Counted from the first letter of the stretch, positions 1-12,689 are shown. The stretch is DNA of 64,000 bases from Aplectana chamaeleonis (GCA_029168955.1 JAPDOI010001427.1:62001-126000), one strand, 5' to 3'. Notes: a model not told the origin generated them from the letters alone. A program made the numbers and translations.

Positions 1-550
1 TTGACTCCTTTACTACTAAGCGGGAAGGCAGACTGCTAAAAATACGCATTCACCTCACATAACGCTGCATAAAATACGCTTCATGTTAAAGCACTTTTTG
101 ATAAGAGATCTCTCCGTCTCTTTTTTTCAGAACACTGCCTTTTGAAAAATTTTCACGGTTCTTTCTGGCACTTTATAGCGCTCGCATCAAGTAAAAGGTG
201 AAATTAAAGCGAATTGAGAGAGAACGAGGTAGTCGCGTGGAAGTGTGGGGAAAGTGTGTATGAGGTTTACTGAAAATACTTCTAACATATTTTTTCACTC
301 GTTAAATATCCTGCTGGGATCGATTACGTGAACATTTCAATAATGGCTCTTGTTCGGAAGAGGTAAGCAGAACGTCGTGGAGAGTGTGCAGACTTGGGTG
401 AAATTGTGCTGGACGTCGTGCGGTACGGGCTAGCCTTCAGTGGGAGCGAGCACGACGCCATGGAATGTGTGTAGGATCTCACGGAGAGTAGCCATAACGT
501 CCGGAAAAGTGTGTTCGAGAGATACTCTCTAGTTATGCAGGACGTGGCGA
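1..550. other. No recognisable feature
   Basis: AT-rich sequence with a few short open frames on the minus strand that show no family signature. I see no gene here. Confidence 0.5.
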
Positions 551-554
551 AGGT

Positions 555-840
555 GTACGAGCAGGGTTGAGCAGGGTTGCGACAATGGGTGGTCGTAAAA
601 AAATTGGAGAACTTTTGTAAAAAATAAAAGTTGGGGGAAAGGCTCGTGTAACTTTCGAAGAAAATAGGGAAAAAGTTCACTCCAGATCACTTGGTAAGCT
701 AAAATGAGGAAAGCAATTTTAAAGCAGTTCTTCATCACGAGGGGGAGGACGGTCGTAAACTCTTTTCAAAAAATTTTGCTGAACAGGGGAAGGGGTTCGT
801 AGCTCCGCCGAAAATGGCGCAACGGCCTGCTCAACCCTGT
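555..840. repeat. G-rich dispersed repeat (GGTTGAGCAGGGTTGCGAC type), first copies
   Basis: Two copies of a dispersed motif: GGTTGAGCAGGGTTGCGAC followed by a run of G, then GGTCGTAAAAA and AT-rich sequence. Related pieces occur near 4030-4110, 4520-4570, 6170-6240, 6520-6560, 6790-6850, 12590-12690, 14370-14480, 14600-14860 and 14960-15070 in both orientations. It has no coding content. Confidence 0.55.
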
Positions 841-842
841 AA

Positions 843-1030
843 ATCGGGGCTGAGCGAAATCCTGGTCCGCAGTTGCGGACAACCGTTCTTGCGACAAGGA
901 CGCCACACAAGATCGTGCTGGAGTAACGGGTAATCGTGCTCGGACCATGAGGTGCCATCACGATTACCGTTGAGCTGCGTGCTGCAGCAGCGGCTGTCCG
1001 CAACTGAGGACCGGAAACTCGCTCCGATAA
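843..1030. repeat. Small inverted repeat
   Basis: Arms at about 843-890 and 985-1025 share CTGGTCCGCAGTTGCGGACA in inverted form, with several mismatches. The same 'rate-of-GTCCGCAATTGCG' type of arm recurs in the inverted repeat at 4145-4445. Confidence 0.5.
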
Positions 1031-1223
1031 GGATAGTACATAGGGGAATTAGCCCATAAAAATTTTATCCTAAAAACATTTCATTTCAATTTATTTAATC
1101 ATAGAAGTAACATGATGGCGGTCGATCATTGAAAAACGTTGCTTGCAATGCAAAAGTAAGGCTGTCTTTCTCATGATAGAAACGATCGTAAATAAGTATG
1201 GTTTGGTTAGATCCGTGGCTTTT

Positions 1224-2465
1224 TCCCTCAAGCTCAGCGTATTCCCAGTTGGGTACCGTACACTTTCCCCGGTGTCGGTGCACTTTCAGTTGGGTCCCAC
1301 ACACTTTCCCCGGCGCTTGGCACACCTTCAGTTGGGTCCCACACACTTTTCGTGGCACCTGGCTCACTCCCACATGGATCCCACACACTTTCCCCGGAAG
1401 TCAGCGCACTTGCGAATGGGTCCCACACACATTTCACGGCGCCTGGTGCACCCCTAAGAGGGTCCCGTACACTTTTCCCGGCGCATTTTCATTTGGGTCC
1501 CACACACTTTCCCTAGCGCTCAGCGCACTCCCAGTTGAGCCCTACACACTTTCCCAGGCGCTCGGCGCACTTTCAGTTGGGTGCCACGCGTTTTCCCTGC
1601 CGCTTGGCGCTCCCTCAGTTGGGTTCCACACTTTTCGCGGCGCCTGGTGCACTCACACTTGGGTCCCGTACACTTCCCGGCGCTCTTCGTACCCCAGTTA
1701 GGTGCCGAACGCTTTCCTCGGCGCACTCCATGTTGGGTCCCGCACACATTTCACGGCGCCTAGCGCACCCCTAGTTGGGTCCCACACAGTTTTCGCGGCG
1801 CCTGGCGCACTCCCTTTTGAGTTCCACACTTTCCCCGGCGCTTAGCGCACCCTCAGTTGGGTCCCACACACTTTCCCCGCCGCTTGACCCATCCCCAGTT
1901 GAGTCCCGTACACTTTTCCCGGCGCTCAGCGCACCCTCAGTTGGGTCCCACACACTTTTCGCGGCTTCGGACTCACTCCCACTTGGGTCCCACACACTTT
2001 CCCCGGTACTCAGCGCACTCGCACACATTTCACGGCGCCTGGCGCACCCCTAGGTGGGTCCCGTACACTTTCCCTCGCGCTCAGCGCACTCCCAGTTGAG
2101 TCCAGTACACTTTTGCCGGCGCTCGGCGCACTCCTAGTTGGGTCACGTACACTTCCTCCGGCGCTCGGCGCATTTTCAGTTGGGTCCCACACACTTTCCC
2201 TGGCGCTCGGCGCACCCCATTCGGGTCCCGTACACTTTTAGTTGGGTCCCACACACTTTTCCCGGCGCTCAGCGCGCTCGCAGTTGGGTCCCACAAACAT
2301 TTCACGGCGCCTGGAGCACCCCTAGTTGAGTCCCGTTCACTTTCCCCGGCCCAGCAGCGCACTCGCAGTTGGACCCACACACTTCCTCGGCGCTCGGCGC
2401 ACCCCAGTTAGGTCCCACACACTGTCCCCGGCGCTCGGCGCACTCTAAGTTGGGTCCCGCACCTT
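1224..2465 (+). repeat. 42-bp minisatellite array 1
   Basis: About 29 diverged units of a roughly 42-bp repeat, core TTGGGTCCCACACACTTT followed by CCCCGGCGC-T-AGCGCACTCCCAG. The period is a multiple of three and the unit lacks stop codons in several frames, so short open frames appear in many frames. It ends in a run of CACCGGT repeats (2470-2525). Four further arrays of the same family lie at 10.7, 32.8, 38.5 and 43.1 kb. Confidence 0.9.
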
Positions 2466-2469
2466 CTGC

Positions 2470-2525
2470 GGGCACCGGTCACCGGTCACCGGTCAACGAT
2501 CACTGGTCAACGGTCACCGGTCAAC
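2470..2525. repeat. Short CACCGGTCA tandem repeat
   Basis: About six copies of a 7-9-bp motif (CACCGGT / CAACGGT) directly after minisatellite array 1. Confidence 0.7.
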
Positions 2526-2936
2526 TCTTAGCCGTTTATTATTATGTATGATATTGACCGCGTCGGCCACAGCCGGTCAACACCATTTTTTTTCAACCTC
2601 TCTCTTCCCGGTTTTTAATACGGATCGACCGGCGCGGCCACAGCCGGCCACGGCGTTTTTTTTTTCGACCAACCATGACCGTGTCTCAACATGAAGCAGT
2701 GGAGGCGCTTCTCAGCTACTTTTTTCGGTATCTCATCTTAAAGGCAGGGTTCGCGATTTGTTGTGTGGTCACCACAAAAGTACGAATAAGTTGAAAGACG
2801 GAGAAAAAGCTCAGGAAAGAATTATTGCTGGGCGTCCGCCCGCCCCCCCCCCACTGACAAGATTTTTGAAATACTGGTTTTGCCGTCTTCGGTTATGCTC
2901 CTAAAGAAGCTGCTTAGCATCTTAAGAAACTACTAA
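2526..2936. other. Unassigned spacer with a MITE-like end
   Basis: It contains TTAAAGGCAGGGTTCGCGAT near 2738, a diverged end of the TA-flanked MITE family described below, and a run of C near 2840. No gene seen. Confidence 0.4.
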
Positions 2937-3662
2937 CTCAGGCAAACCATCGCTCCGAGCGGGACAGGCTTCTCCCAATCATGACGTCATCGCCCGGACA
3001 GCGGCCGAGGGCCAACTGGCACCGCGGTCCCTGTACGGTGCTAGTTCGCCCCTCCGTCGCTCTCCGGTCGCTCTCGGGGCAACAGCGGTGCCATCGCCAG
3101 AGATAGAGAGACGCGGGATTGGTTGTTCTTTTAGTGATAACGTGCGAGCCACATTATCGCTCAAAGAACAACCAATCCTGCGGGTATAAAAGGCGGCTCG
3201 CCTCGTGTAGACGGGTAGTTGGCCTTTCGAGGCCACTCTTGAGAGGTGACCTCGGATCACTCTCAGGATGACAATTTTCGGCGGCCGAGGGGATCTCCCA
3301 TGGCCCGCGGTGGGGAAGGCTTCCTCATTGCGGATCATGCTGGGATGGTATCCTTGTTGCGGCCTGTGGCAGGATTAACCTCCTGACCCACAGGCTGTAA
3401 CAGGTACCTTATCCTTTTAACAGGCTTAATCCTCTCCAGAAAAGGCGGAAATAAAGAAAAAATAGCCATTTGGAAATTTTTGAAAATCGCCCGAACAGAG
3501 ACCGCAGTGCCAGTTGGGACCGAAGATCGCTCCGAGCGATACTGCTGTGGCCCGGAGAGCGGCTGCTGTGGCCCGAGTAGATGGCTAATTTTCGCTCCGA
3601 GCGAAGAGGCAGCGCCGCACGAGTAGCTCTCCGGTACCGCTCGGAGCGATGGTTTGCCTGAG
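2937..3662. mobile_element. 726-bp nonautonomous TIR element
   Basis: Perfect 26-bp terminal inverted repeats, starting CTCAGGCAAACCATCGCTCC at the left and mirrored at the right end. Inside are subterminal copies of CGCTCCGAGCG and a hairpin at 3110-3190 (GGATTGGTTGTTCTTT inverted). A TATAAAAGG box lies at about 3183-3192. No transposase frame. The target duplication is not clear, so the superfamily is unassigned. Confidence 0.8.
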
Positions 3663-4020
3663 AACAACATTACCAGCAAAATGAAAGAAGTAAGAACAAG
3701 CATTTATGAAGCCTTTTCGCCCTTATAACTCTTTTTTTTTCATGGAACTTTTCACTTCATTTCATTTTTATGATAACCAGGCCTGTTTTCTTAGCGATTG
3801 TACAACCGGCCTGGCGGGTGGTGTAAAGTAGAAAAGATAACCAGTGAAACGGGAAGTGTCTGATTATAGAAATTCCAGTATTGTCTGTTTAAGGCAGTGT
3901 TTGCGATAAAAACGGTTGTTAAGTTCTTTTCATAATATGAGGCCACGGTTAAGCTAGACTGTGTAAATTTCCAACAGGTGAGAATGAAAGCCATGAGGGC
4001 ACAAAGCAAAAGCTCGTGGA
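3663..4020. other. Spacer with a diverged MITE end
   Basis: Near 3888 it has TTTAAGGCAGTGTTTGCGAT, a diverged left end of the TA MITE family. A matching right end TATCGCGAACCCTGCCTT lies at 5608-5630, so an element with later insertions may span 3890-5630. No gene. Confidence 0.4.
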
Positions 4021-4144
4021 GTGCATGTAAGGTTGAGACGGGTGCAACTTGGCGCAACGGGGGTCGCAAAAATTTTGGAGCAAGCGATATTTCTACGAAC
4101 CACTTGGCAGGCTAAAATGTGGTATATACTAATAGTCAGCGCCC

Positions 4145-4445
4145 AAGAAGTACGGTGCTTATCTAGGCCGAATTCCAGTCCGCAATTGCGTCTCGACACG
4201 CTTTGCGGCCGCACGCTCCCAAGTAAGAAGAGCTTCCAGCGCCGCAGTCGCCGGTCTGCTGACTCTAGGTGGGTTTTGGAAACTGGAAACTAAGAAAAAT
4301 TGGAGAAAATGTGTAAAAAAGCCACATCGAGTCGGCTTTGGCGCTGGAAACCCGACTGACTCGAGCGCGTGCGGCTGCAAAGCGTGTCGAGACGCAATTG
4401 CGGACCGGAATTAGGCCCAGATAAGCATAGTACGCATTTTTAGTT
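4145..4445. repeat. Inverted repeat / foldback, about 75-bp arms
   Basis: Arms 4145-4220 and 4369-4443 are inverted copies sharing GTCCGCAATTGCGTCTCGAC and GCTTATCT-GGCC-AATTCC. The loop is about 150 bp. Probably a nonautonomous foldback element. Confidence 0.7.
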
Positions 4446-4569
4446 TTCGGTTTCTTTTTTAACCTTGATTCTGCCCTTCATTGACTATCACCAGCTCTAC
4501 TTTTTTTTCGTTGGGGAGGGGAGGGGTCGTAGCTCCGCCGAAAATACGTACAACGGCCTGCTCAACCCT

Positions 4570-5895
4570 GACGGGGACAGAAGTTCCCCTCAGCGTCTGT
4601 GCCGCGCATAGCCATCCATCATTACGCGCGCAGATACGCGGGGAGTTTCTGCCTTCTTAAACTCTCCATAAGGGATCTGCACAGTTGCAGCAACCAGCGA
4701 GTGGTCGCCGAGCGTCAGCCTTGACGCGGCGGCAAAAATGTTTACAAACGTTATCGTCGCCGCGTCACTTGCCGCTCACTGGTAGTGACGCAGGGCAGTC
4801 GCGGCGTCAAAGCACTCTGTGGTGTCCCCTCGTCGCCCTTCACGCCACGTCCGTCGCACCCCGTCACGGAATGTTATCGATATTGCATCACCCAGTGTTG
4901 TTCGTCGCTGCGATCAACGCCGTGACTTGAACTGCAGAGCCTATAGATGAACTCGAATAGAACAGAATACAACTCTACAATAACAAATTTATAAACCCCT
5001 TCACTCAACCTCCACAAACCATAATTAATGTCATTCCACTGTTTCATGGCATGTTTTACGACTCGAATGTCCGAACCGCTTCTCAGGTGACGCTTTTGTG
5101 AAATATCTCAAAACGCAAATGGGACACCCTGTATAACCAGATGGAAGCTCTCAAGAAAATCCTCAGCAGCGTGGTCCGAAGTGAATGCACCTAGATGGAC
5201 CGAAACGACATTTTTTTGGATTTAAGAAGTCGGAACAATTTTAGTTCCGGGGGTCATTCGGGACCTGGACACAAATATAATGGCCGTTTTCAGTTTTTCA
5301 AAACTTTACTGTAGGTCACTTTAGCAAGAGCATCATTTATCTACCGAAATCTTTTAAAAACTGAAAATGAACCTTGTATTCGTGGTAAGCACCGCAAAAT
5401 CTCCCACTGCACAAAACTTGAACTGAGAATGCACAACCTTCTAAAATCCAGAAAAGGTATGATTTCGCGTTTTCATTTGAACAGGTGCATTAAGGAAACT
5501 TAACAATCTCAAAATCAAGTTTTTGTGCATTTTTTCTGCAACTGTTCACTATATTTCACTTTTATGATAGCAAGACCTATTTATTTAAAAACAGCACTTG
5601 AGATGCTTTTTATCGCGAACCCTGCCTTCAACAGAAACAACTGAAATTTCTATAATCGAACGCTCTCCGGTTCATTGGTTTTCTTTTCTATTCTACAAGA
5701 CCTGCCACGTCGATTGGACAACCGCCCAGACGGCTGGCAGAGTGTTTTGTCAGAGACCCTGCACACAGTACAAGACGTCCGCGGGACATCCCGACCACTC
5801 CCTCTGATGCTCTGCTTAACTTCTATGACGAGCTGCACTCTCCCATGAAAGCTCTGCACACTCGCTATGGGATCCCGCACACGTTGCGTAATTTT
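4570..5895. other. Unassigned intergenic sequence
   Basis: No coding signature. 5230-5340 resembles 9170-9300 and 22555-22680 (CATTCGGGACCTGGACA / TTTTTCAAAACTTTACTGTAGG type), so it is an old dispersed repeat fragment. Confidence 0.4.
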
Positions 5896-6835
5896 CGAAA
5901 TTAGAGCGACCCCTAACATCCATTTTTTCCAGAATCCAGTTTTTTTTTTTTGCGCGATCCCCCTCCGAGGCACGATTCCTGGGAAGTTTATATTTGGTAA
6001 CTAAACTGTCAGACGCCGAAAAAATTCGTTCAGTAGTCGAGCTCAAGCGTCTAAAACCTGTGCAATGCTATGATCCTTCTCTTTTGAAACTAAAAATGTC
6101 GAGAATTTTTGGGATATCTTCATCAAATTTTCATGTCTGGGCCAACATTTTTGTGATCCCCCTAACCTTCATTTCCAGGTCAAAATTTTTGCGACCCCCC
6201 CACTCCTCGTTGCGGAATTTCGCAACCCCGCCGGACCCTTCGATCGATGCCCTGGAAATAGAAAGAAAATACCTTTGAGGCCCCGAAAACAACATAATCC
6301 TGGCGGCTACTGAAGAAAATATGATGAAAAACTCGCATTCAAAAGATGTAGGTGAACTCCCGCTGGAAACTCACTAACGAACCTTTTAATGATGACAACG
6401 GGCATAGCAAAAGCCCAAAAATCTTTTCGCAGCCCAAAAAATTGGAGGCTTGGGGACTATCGCAACAACAATGCCAAGAAGGCTTTCTCCCAATCTACGG
6501 GCTGCTTCTGTTACTGTCAGGGTCAAGCAGGGTAGCGAAATTTCGCAAAGGGGGTGGGGGGTCGCAAGATTTGCGGTTCAAAAATGGAAATTCGGTAAAG
6601 ATATCCCGAAAATTCTCGATATTTTTGGTCATCAGAGGGTGAGATCGTAGCATTGCTTAAGCTTTAGAGGCTTGAGCCCGACCACTCAACGAATTTTCGG
6701 CGTCTGACAGATTTAGTAATCAGGTATAAACTGCCACGAAATCGCACCTCAGGGGGGAACGCAAAAACATTGTATTTTGGAAAGAAACTGATGGTGGAGG
6801 GGGGTCGCTCCGATTTTGAAAAAAAAACACGTAAC
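5895..6835. mobile_element. Foldback element, about 300-bp arms
   Basis: Left arm about 5900-6240 and right arm about 6500-6830 are inverted copies. They share GAGCGACCCC, CCTCCGAGG / CCTCAGGGG, AACTGTCAGACGCCGAAAA, GCAATGCTA-GATC and AATTTTCGGGATATCTT. The loop is about 250 bp. Internal pieces carry the G-rich dispersed repeat. No credible transposase frame. Confidence 0.75.
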
Positions 6836-7089
6836 ACCCCGCTTGACCCTGGTTACTGTCCAGGCTCCCTTAGTTCTCCCAAACCTCAAAACCAATGACC
6901 CGGGCATTGGGAGAAGGAGTCGAACTGCCAGGGGCTCAGATTTGCCGAAAATCATATCATGGCGAGATCTATATCTTTTGTCGCGGCGATGCGTGAAAAG
7001 GAGCGGTATCGATCGATCCCGGCGATATTGCGCTTTGGGGGGAATCGACGGTTTTTATAAGCACAAAGGCAGTTCGTGAAGTTAAATTG

Positions 7090-7310
7090 GATAGATCTTC
7101 ATCCGAGAATGGTTGATACCTCCACGTTTAACCACCTTGCGAAAATTTTCAGCAAATAAGCAAATACGCGATATTATCGCAACGTTGCCCAATGGAAAGC
7201 GGCGCCGATGCCATCGTGGCGATATGGATATTTGCTCAATATTTCCGAAATGTGGTTGAAAATGAAGACTTGAACCGATTTCGGATGAGGATATCCCCCC
7301 TCCCATTCCA
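7090..7310. repeat. Inverted repeat
   Basis: Arms about 7095-7175 and 7225-7305 share AAATATTTGCT, a GTGGTTGAAA-type block and AAGACTTGAACC versus its inverted counterpart, ending in CATCCGAGA / TCGGATGAG. Confidence 0.6.
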
Positions 7311-7564
7311 CTCAACGGGATGCTGTTTGCCTTGTCAAAGCAATCGATTCCCTAGGAAGTCGCAAAAAAATACTGCTTTCTCCTATATCGCCGCGACGGT
7401 AGTATGACCTCGGCTTTACGGGGGAGCGGCGTCTCCGCATAATCGCCCAGTTTCATTTCTCGAGCACTGCCCTGGCAGCCATCATCTTCACATCTTCTTG
7501 AGAAGCCCGCCCCCCCCTCTCTCTTATGGTCGTCTACAGCACCTAATTACCTTTCACACATATC

Positions 7565-7860
7565 GTAAAGCCTGTGATAACAAAGCCGGGCGGCGCTGAG
7601 TTGAAGCGGGTGCGGTGCGGCCGCGCAGCGCGTATCAGATTGCCCCCGCCACTGCTATTCAAGTGACTTCTCCAGCCTTCTGCCCGTAAAACCTGTCGAA
7701 TTGAGGGTGAAGAAGTCGAAATATGGGACTATTGGCAGCAGGCTAGCAGAATCACCTTAATATTAGTATCGGATTTAATACAAGGCGCGCTGCCCGGCCG
7801 CTCCGCGCCCGCTTCAACTCAATGCCGCCCGCCTTAGTCATCGCAGGCTTGACGGTAACT
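7565..7860. repeat. GC-rich inverted repeat
   Basis: Arms about 7570-7640 and 7765-7857 share GAGTTGAAGCGGG, GCGGCCG and GCAGCGCG in inverted orientation, with a loop of about 125 bp. No coding content. Confidence 0.7.
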
Positions 7861-8740
7861 CATGATAAAACAGCAAAAATGAAAGATAATATGTAACGAA
7901 AAACTACAAAAGAAAACACCCCACCTAACGGGTTCCAGCTCGCCTCCGATTCGGATGGCCTGCCTTTCCACTGAGCGTTGTAAACTACCTGAAATTCCAA
8001 TCATTACAGCGTTAGATCCTGCCATTCGAGAAAGATACTGAACTATTCAAAAAATTTCCTAGAATTTAATAACGCCTTCTTGGGGTTTCGGGAGACTGCA
8101 GACAATGTGCCAAACCTAACGTCAGAGGGAAATGGTTTTGCGCTCCAAATTTCTTGGGTAGGTAAGAGACTTCGTTTTCTGTTTATTGTGGCGAATACTG
8201 TTTAACAATAAGATGGGCCAATGCACATGCTGGGATGTGGGAACCTTTCGCGATAAAGAATATTCCTAAATTCGGTGCCTGTTCCTTTGGTGAAACGAAC
8301 GATGGACAACTGCTATGTGAACGAATTGGCTGGCTGGTCCACGAGATTTTCATCCACTTCCTCGCCGTTTTGCGTCGTACTTCCATTCTTATTCCTCTTA
8401 GAAGGACCCGATGCTTACATTTTGTCGAAAAACACAACTTTTTCATCGTGAACACTGACTTTAACTGCCCGAGCAATAGTAAAAAAGTTTTCACCCGAGA
8501 AGTTACAACTTGCCTAGCTATAAGCTCTGAGGCATTTCTAGAGGGCTCTCGATTTCAATTATCACCAGCGATGGGGAATCCTTTCTTGTCGTAACATTCT
8601 TATCATCAGTTATATTGCATCGATTCCCATTGCTCAGCTAATGATGATAGTCGAAATCAAAAGCTCTAAAGAAATTTCTCGGAACCTAATACCTTTTGGA
8701 TACCATAATCCGCCGGAATCTTCCCAAAGACAGCGGACAA
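7861..8740. other. Unassigned sequence with one MITE-like end
   Basis: Contains CATCGTGAACACTGACTTTAA near 8446, a mutated right end of the TA MITE family. The open frames on both strands at 8183-8594 overlap and resemble no known family. Confidence 0.4.
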
Positions 8741-8748
8741 ACATTGAT

Positions 8749-8918
8749 CAACGCCCCAAATTATGAATTATACCCCAGGTCGAAATTCGGGAGAATGAAA
8801 TCTGGGAAGTTTTCTTCACAGAAAAAAACTTTCATTTTTTCTGTGAAAAAAAAACTTCCCAGATTTCATTTTCCCAAATTTCGACCTGGGGTATAATTCA
8901 TAATTTGGGGCGCCGATC
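8749..8918. repeat. Near-perfect palindrome, about 78-bp arms
   Basis: The arms contain GGCGCCCCAAATTATGAATT-type sequence, CCCAGGTCGAAATT and ATGAAATCTGGGAAGTTTT, mirrored around 8836 with very few mismatches. TTGATC flanks both sides. It probably forms a hairpin MITE. Confidence 0.85.
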
Positions 8919-8919
8919 A

Positions 8920-10370
8920 ATCTTTGATCACTATCCCTCGGGCAGCTAAACCGGTGGTTTTACGAGTACTCGGAAGCCAGTAGATCAGGAAAAAAGGTTG
9001 CATGGGTAGTTTCGACGACCAGTCCGGTCGTTACCTTGTAAATTACAGCCCACTACCGTTTGTCGATCGAGTGAATTCATTATGAAAGGTGATGAAATCT
9101 TACTGATTCAAATTGAACTTTTTGGCTCTATTCCACTTCTCGGGGTCGAGATGTAAAAAAGCACCAAATCCACGGGCTTATTCGAGGTGCTGAACATGAT
9201 TATGGGGTTCGTTTTTAGTTTTTCGAAAGGTTACGGTAGGTCTACAGTAGTTTTGCAGAATTCTATACTCCGAATGAAACTTTGTCTAAAGGTGTTCTCT
9301 GGGGGTGGGGGGGGAGCTGGTCATGTCTATTTACCGATTTTTTAAAGATTGGGGGAGGGAAATGAATTCAAGAAATACTGTAATCTACAGAAACTTTTAG
9401 AAATCATACAATGAATATTTTGTTTGAGATTGGCAGCCCTGAGAGCCCCGCGTGTCAAGTTTCAGAGAAATCTGTATTGGTCAACTACATAGGTATAACC
9501 ATTCTCGCTCATTTCAAGCCGGGTTGGGTCAGGGGCGTAGCGGCCAAAGATGTCCCTTATCACTGATATATTTCGCCAACCCACAGACGCCTTCGCTTCC
9601 TACTCCACACGGCTCAAGATTAGCAAGAAAGGCTGTACGTGACGTTAGCTACCGTAGTCTTCCAGAAAATTGAAAGCGGATCTCAAATGAAGGAATGCGG
9701 ACAATTAGTGGATTCATAAAATGGTTCAGGTGACTTCGAAGGGGGTCGTGGAAGTACTCTTCACACCAACCTTTCCTACTCACTTACTCGCCTGGTCCGA
9801 CCCAGCTCGAACGCGATCGGACCGCGGATTTATCTCGAGTCGGACCCTTCAATATTGTCCACCACGTACCCCCAGGCGAGAAGACGTGGAGGGGGTATAG
9901 ATTCAATTTTCCCTCCATTTAGTCTCAGCTGGCAAATGCGGGGATGAGAACGGAAAGGGGTCCTATTCAAGAAAACTTTGAGGTCGGACCCCCTGATTTC
10001 TAAGATTGGAGCAGATTCAGGAGTCTGTGAACTTTTGATCTTCCTTCTGCTAACTGTGCTTTATGAGATGCGCGAGAAAACAGAAGGAAAGCGGTGAGGT
10101 TCCATGCAAGGTAGATGGTAACGTGGTGACTGTAAAAAGACTGTAAATCTGATGGCCAAAGGCCCGGTGGTAGCTTGCGGGAATCTGTTCTTCAGTCAGT
10201 TGTTTTTTTAGCAATGTGACAAATACTATATAAATGCTCTCAGTTTGTTCTGAAAATTCTGTTTTTTGGTTTCATTCGACGTCCGAGGAATACGTGAACT
10301 TCGCATTTTTTTCTCCGAACAATGTGGCCACAGCCTACGCGTATCGCATGATGCAATAGCCGTAGTCCGC
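8920..10370. other. Unassigned intergenic sequence
   Basis: No gene signature. 9170-9300 carries GGGCTTATTCGAGGTGCTGA, also present at 22556, marking an old dispersed repeat. Confidence 0.4.
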
Positions 10371-10510
10371 AACTGCGGGTTGGCGCAAACTCTATGCGCG
10401 TGTGTTAAAACATGCGTGCACCGAGTTTCCGCCAATGCACATCAAGAACGCAAAGTATCAGTGCGATTCATACCGACTATACCTGAAGGAGTTGGTAGTC
10501 CGACTTGATG
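10320..10510. repeat. Hairpin repeat, copy 1
   Basis: Core hairpin at about 10376-10437: TTGGCGCAAACTC..GCGCGTGTGTTAAAACATGCGTGC..GAGTTTCCGCCAA. The downstream flank (GAACGCAAAGTATCAGTGCG) is shared with the copy at 15790-15920. Confidence 0.7.
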
Positions 10511-10689
10511 TACTTTAAGGCCAGAGCTGTGGCTGCACCTACTAAAGTAAGGGAAAAATGAATGGAGACAACCGAGGTTAAACGCAACATACGCGCTCAA
10601 AAAAGCTGTTGACATTACGGCGTTGCCGGGGTCGTGTGGCTTTAAATCAACGCGTCATTCAAATGGGGGGAGCCTCAGCAAGAGAGGAC

Positions 10690-11740
10690 GCAATAGAAAA
10701 TATGAGGGACCCATGTGTCAGTGCGCAGGACGCAGTAAGAAGTGTATGGGACAGAAGTGGTAGTGCGCGGACCCCGTAGAAAGAATGTGGAACCCTATTC
10801 AGAGAACGCCGGACCTCGTAGAAAACGTGCGGGACTCAAGTGGTAGATCGCAGGACGCAGTAAAAGTGTGAGGAACCCAAGTGAGGGTGAGCCGGACGTC
10901 GTATATCATGTTAGGGTCAATATTGGGAGTGCGTCAGAAGCCATAGAAAAGATGCAACACCCAAGTCGGGGTGCGTCGGTAGCCTTGACGAATGTGTGAG
11001 ACTCAAGTGGTAATGTGCAGGACGCCGTAGAAAGTGGGTGGGATCCAAGTGAGAGTGCACCGGACGTGGTAAAAAAACGGCAGGGGCCCAAGTGGGAGTG
11101 TGCCGGACGTCTAAGAAAGTAAGCGGGACCCAAGCAGAAAGTGCGCAGGACGCAGTAGAATGTGTGTGGAGGGTGTGCGTCGGAAGCCGTAAAAAAAGTG
11201 CGTGACCCAAGTGGGAGTGCGCAGGACCCCGTAGAGTGTTTGGGACTCATGTGACGGTGCACAGGAAAAAAATAAGAAAGTGTGCGGATCCCGTGTGGCA
11301 GTGCGTAGGAAGCCGTAAAAAAGGTGCGTGACCCAAGTGGGATTGCGCCGGATGTCGTCGGTTATGTAAGGAACCAAGGTGGGGGTGCGTCGGAAGCCGT
11401 AGAAGAGGTATGACCCAAGCGGTAATGCGCAGGACCCAATAGAAAGTGTGTGGGACCCATGTGGCAACGTGCAGGACGCCGTAGAAGAAAGGTGGAACCC
11501 AATTTGGAGTGCGCCACCAACCGTGGGAAAAGTGCGTACCACAAGTAGCAGTGTGCCGAACATCGTAGGATATGTAAAGGACCCATGTGGGGATGCGCTG
11601 CACGTCGAAGAAAATCTAGGGGGGGGGGCCGAGTGGGAGTGCGTCTAGAGGAAAAGCGCGTGACCCAAGTGGTGGTGAACCGGATATCGTAGAAAATGTA
11701 AGGGACCCACGTGGCAGTACGCACTCGCAACTGCATCTTG
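10690..11740 (-). repeat. 42-bp minisatellite array 2 (reverse orientation)
   Basis: About 25 diverged units, each like GTGGGAGTGCGCCGGACG then TCGTAGAAAGTGTGGGACCCAA. This is the reverse complement of the unit in arrays 1 and 3. Many single-base indels make it the most degenerate array. Several open frames exist on both strands, all made of the repeat. Confidence 0.9.
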
Positions 11741-12585
11741 TCTATATAAATTAAAAGCCTAAAGATGCACTGCGGTGCCAGCAAAATTACGCTGCTTTGG
11801 AGCGCCGCGACGCGATCTCCGGCGAAGTACGAAAGATTTCTGGACGCGAATCCATCAAGAAAATCCCATTGGATTGACGCGCTCAGATTATCGGAAAATT
11901 TTCAGTCCAGAATCCAATGGAAGAAAATTCCAGGGGGGATATAAAAATTTCGAATTTTTTTTCAACATTTTGGTAACCAACAGAAGGGGAGCGTAACCGC
12001 ATTAAGGTCAGGAACAACGGTCGTCTTGACCCTGTCAGCGCGAAGCGAATTTCCCATTTCGGCATGTTTTTTTTTGCAAAGCGACTCCATTTACAGACAT
12101 TATTTTCTATAGACTGTCACTCTGTTTCCACTCGACCTCCCACCTTTTCGTTCCATAAGTTAGGCCGCCGTCAGAGGTGGTCGATGAACTGAGTCCCACC
12201 CGGTCGAGTATTGGAGAGCCTCACAACGTGGAGTAATGGCATACGGCCCGTATGCCATTACTGCACGTTCGAGAATGGGGAGTTCGTCTGGAACGTCACT
12301 GAATAATTCGCCCCGGGCAACACTCAGGGACGTCCCCGCCCAAGGCATTCGCGACAGATTGGCATGCGACTCAAGAAAGCAATTGGAGTATTTTCGCGAA
12401 AAGGCCCCAAAATACTTCATTTGACCTACTCGACAAAAATCCACTAACATAAAATTATTTGAGAGATTGTCTAATGAGCACACAAACCGCTCACCACACA
12501 GAGTCAAGCGTGGTTGTGTAAATTCTTAGCGAGTGGTTTCCGTGAGGTTTTTGACTAAAAGATCAAAATTTCGGGGGGATTGCTG
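11741..12585. other. Unassigned spacer with a perfect small hairpin
   Basis: No gene recognised. It includes the perfect hairpin at 12232-12262. Confidence 0.4.
12232..12262. repeat. Perfect 15-bp-arm hairpin
   Basis: AGTAATGGCATACGG and its exact inverse are separated by a single C. Such a tight perfect palindrome is unusual outside a transposon or a recent inverted duplication. Confidence 0.85.
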
Positions 12586-12689
12586 GAGTTTCGGTAGGGT
12601 TGAGCAAGCCGTTGCCCCAATTTTCGCCCGAGCTACGACCTCCCCCACTCCTTGTTGGCTAGAATTTTGGAAAAATTTCACGATTCCCC

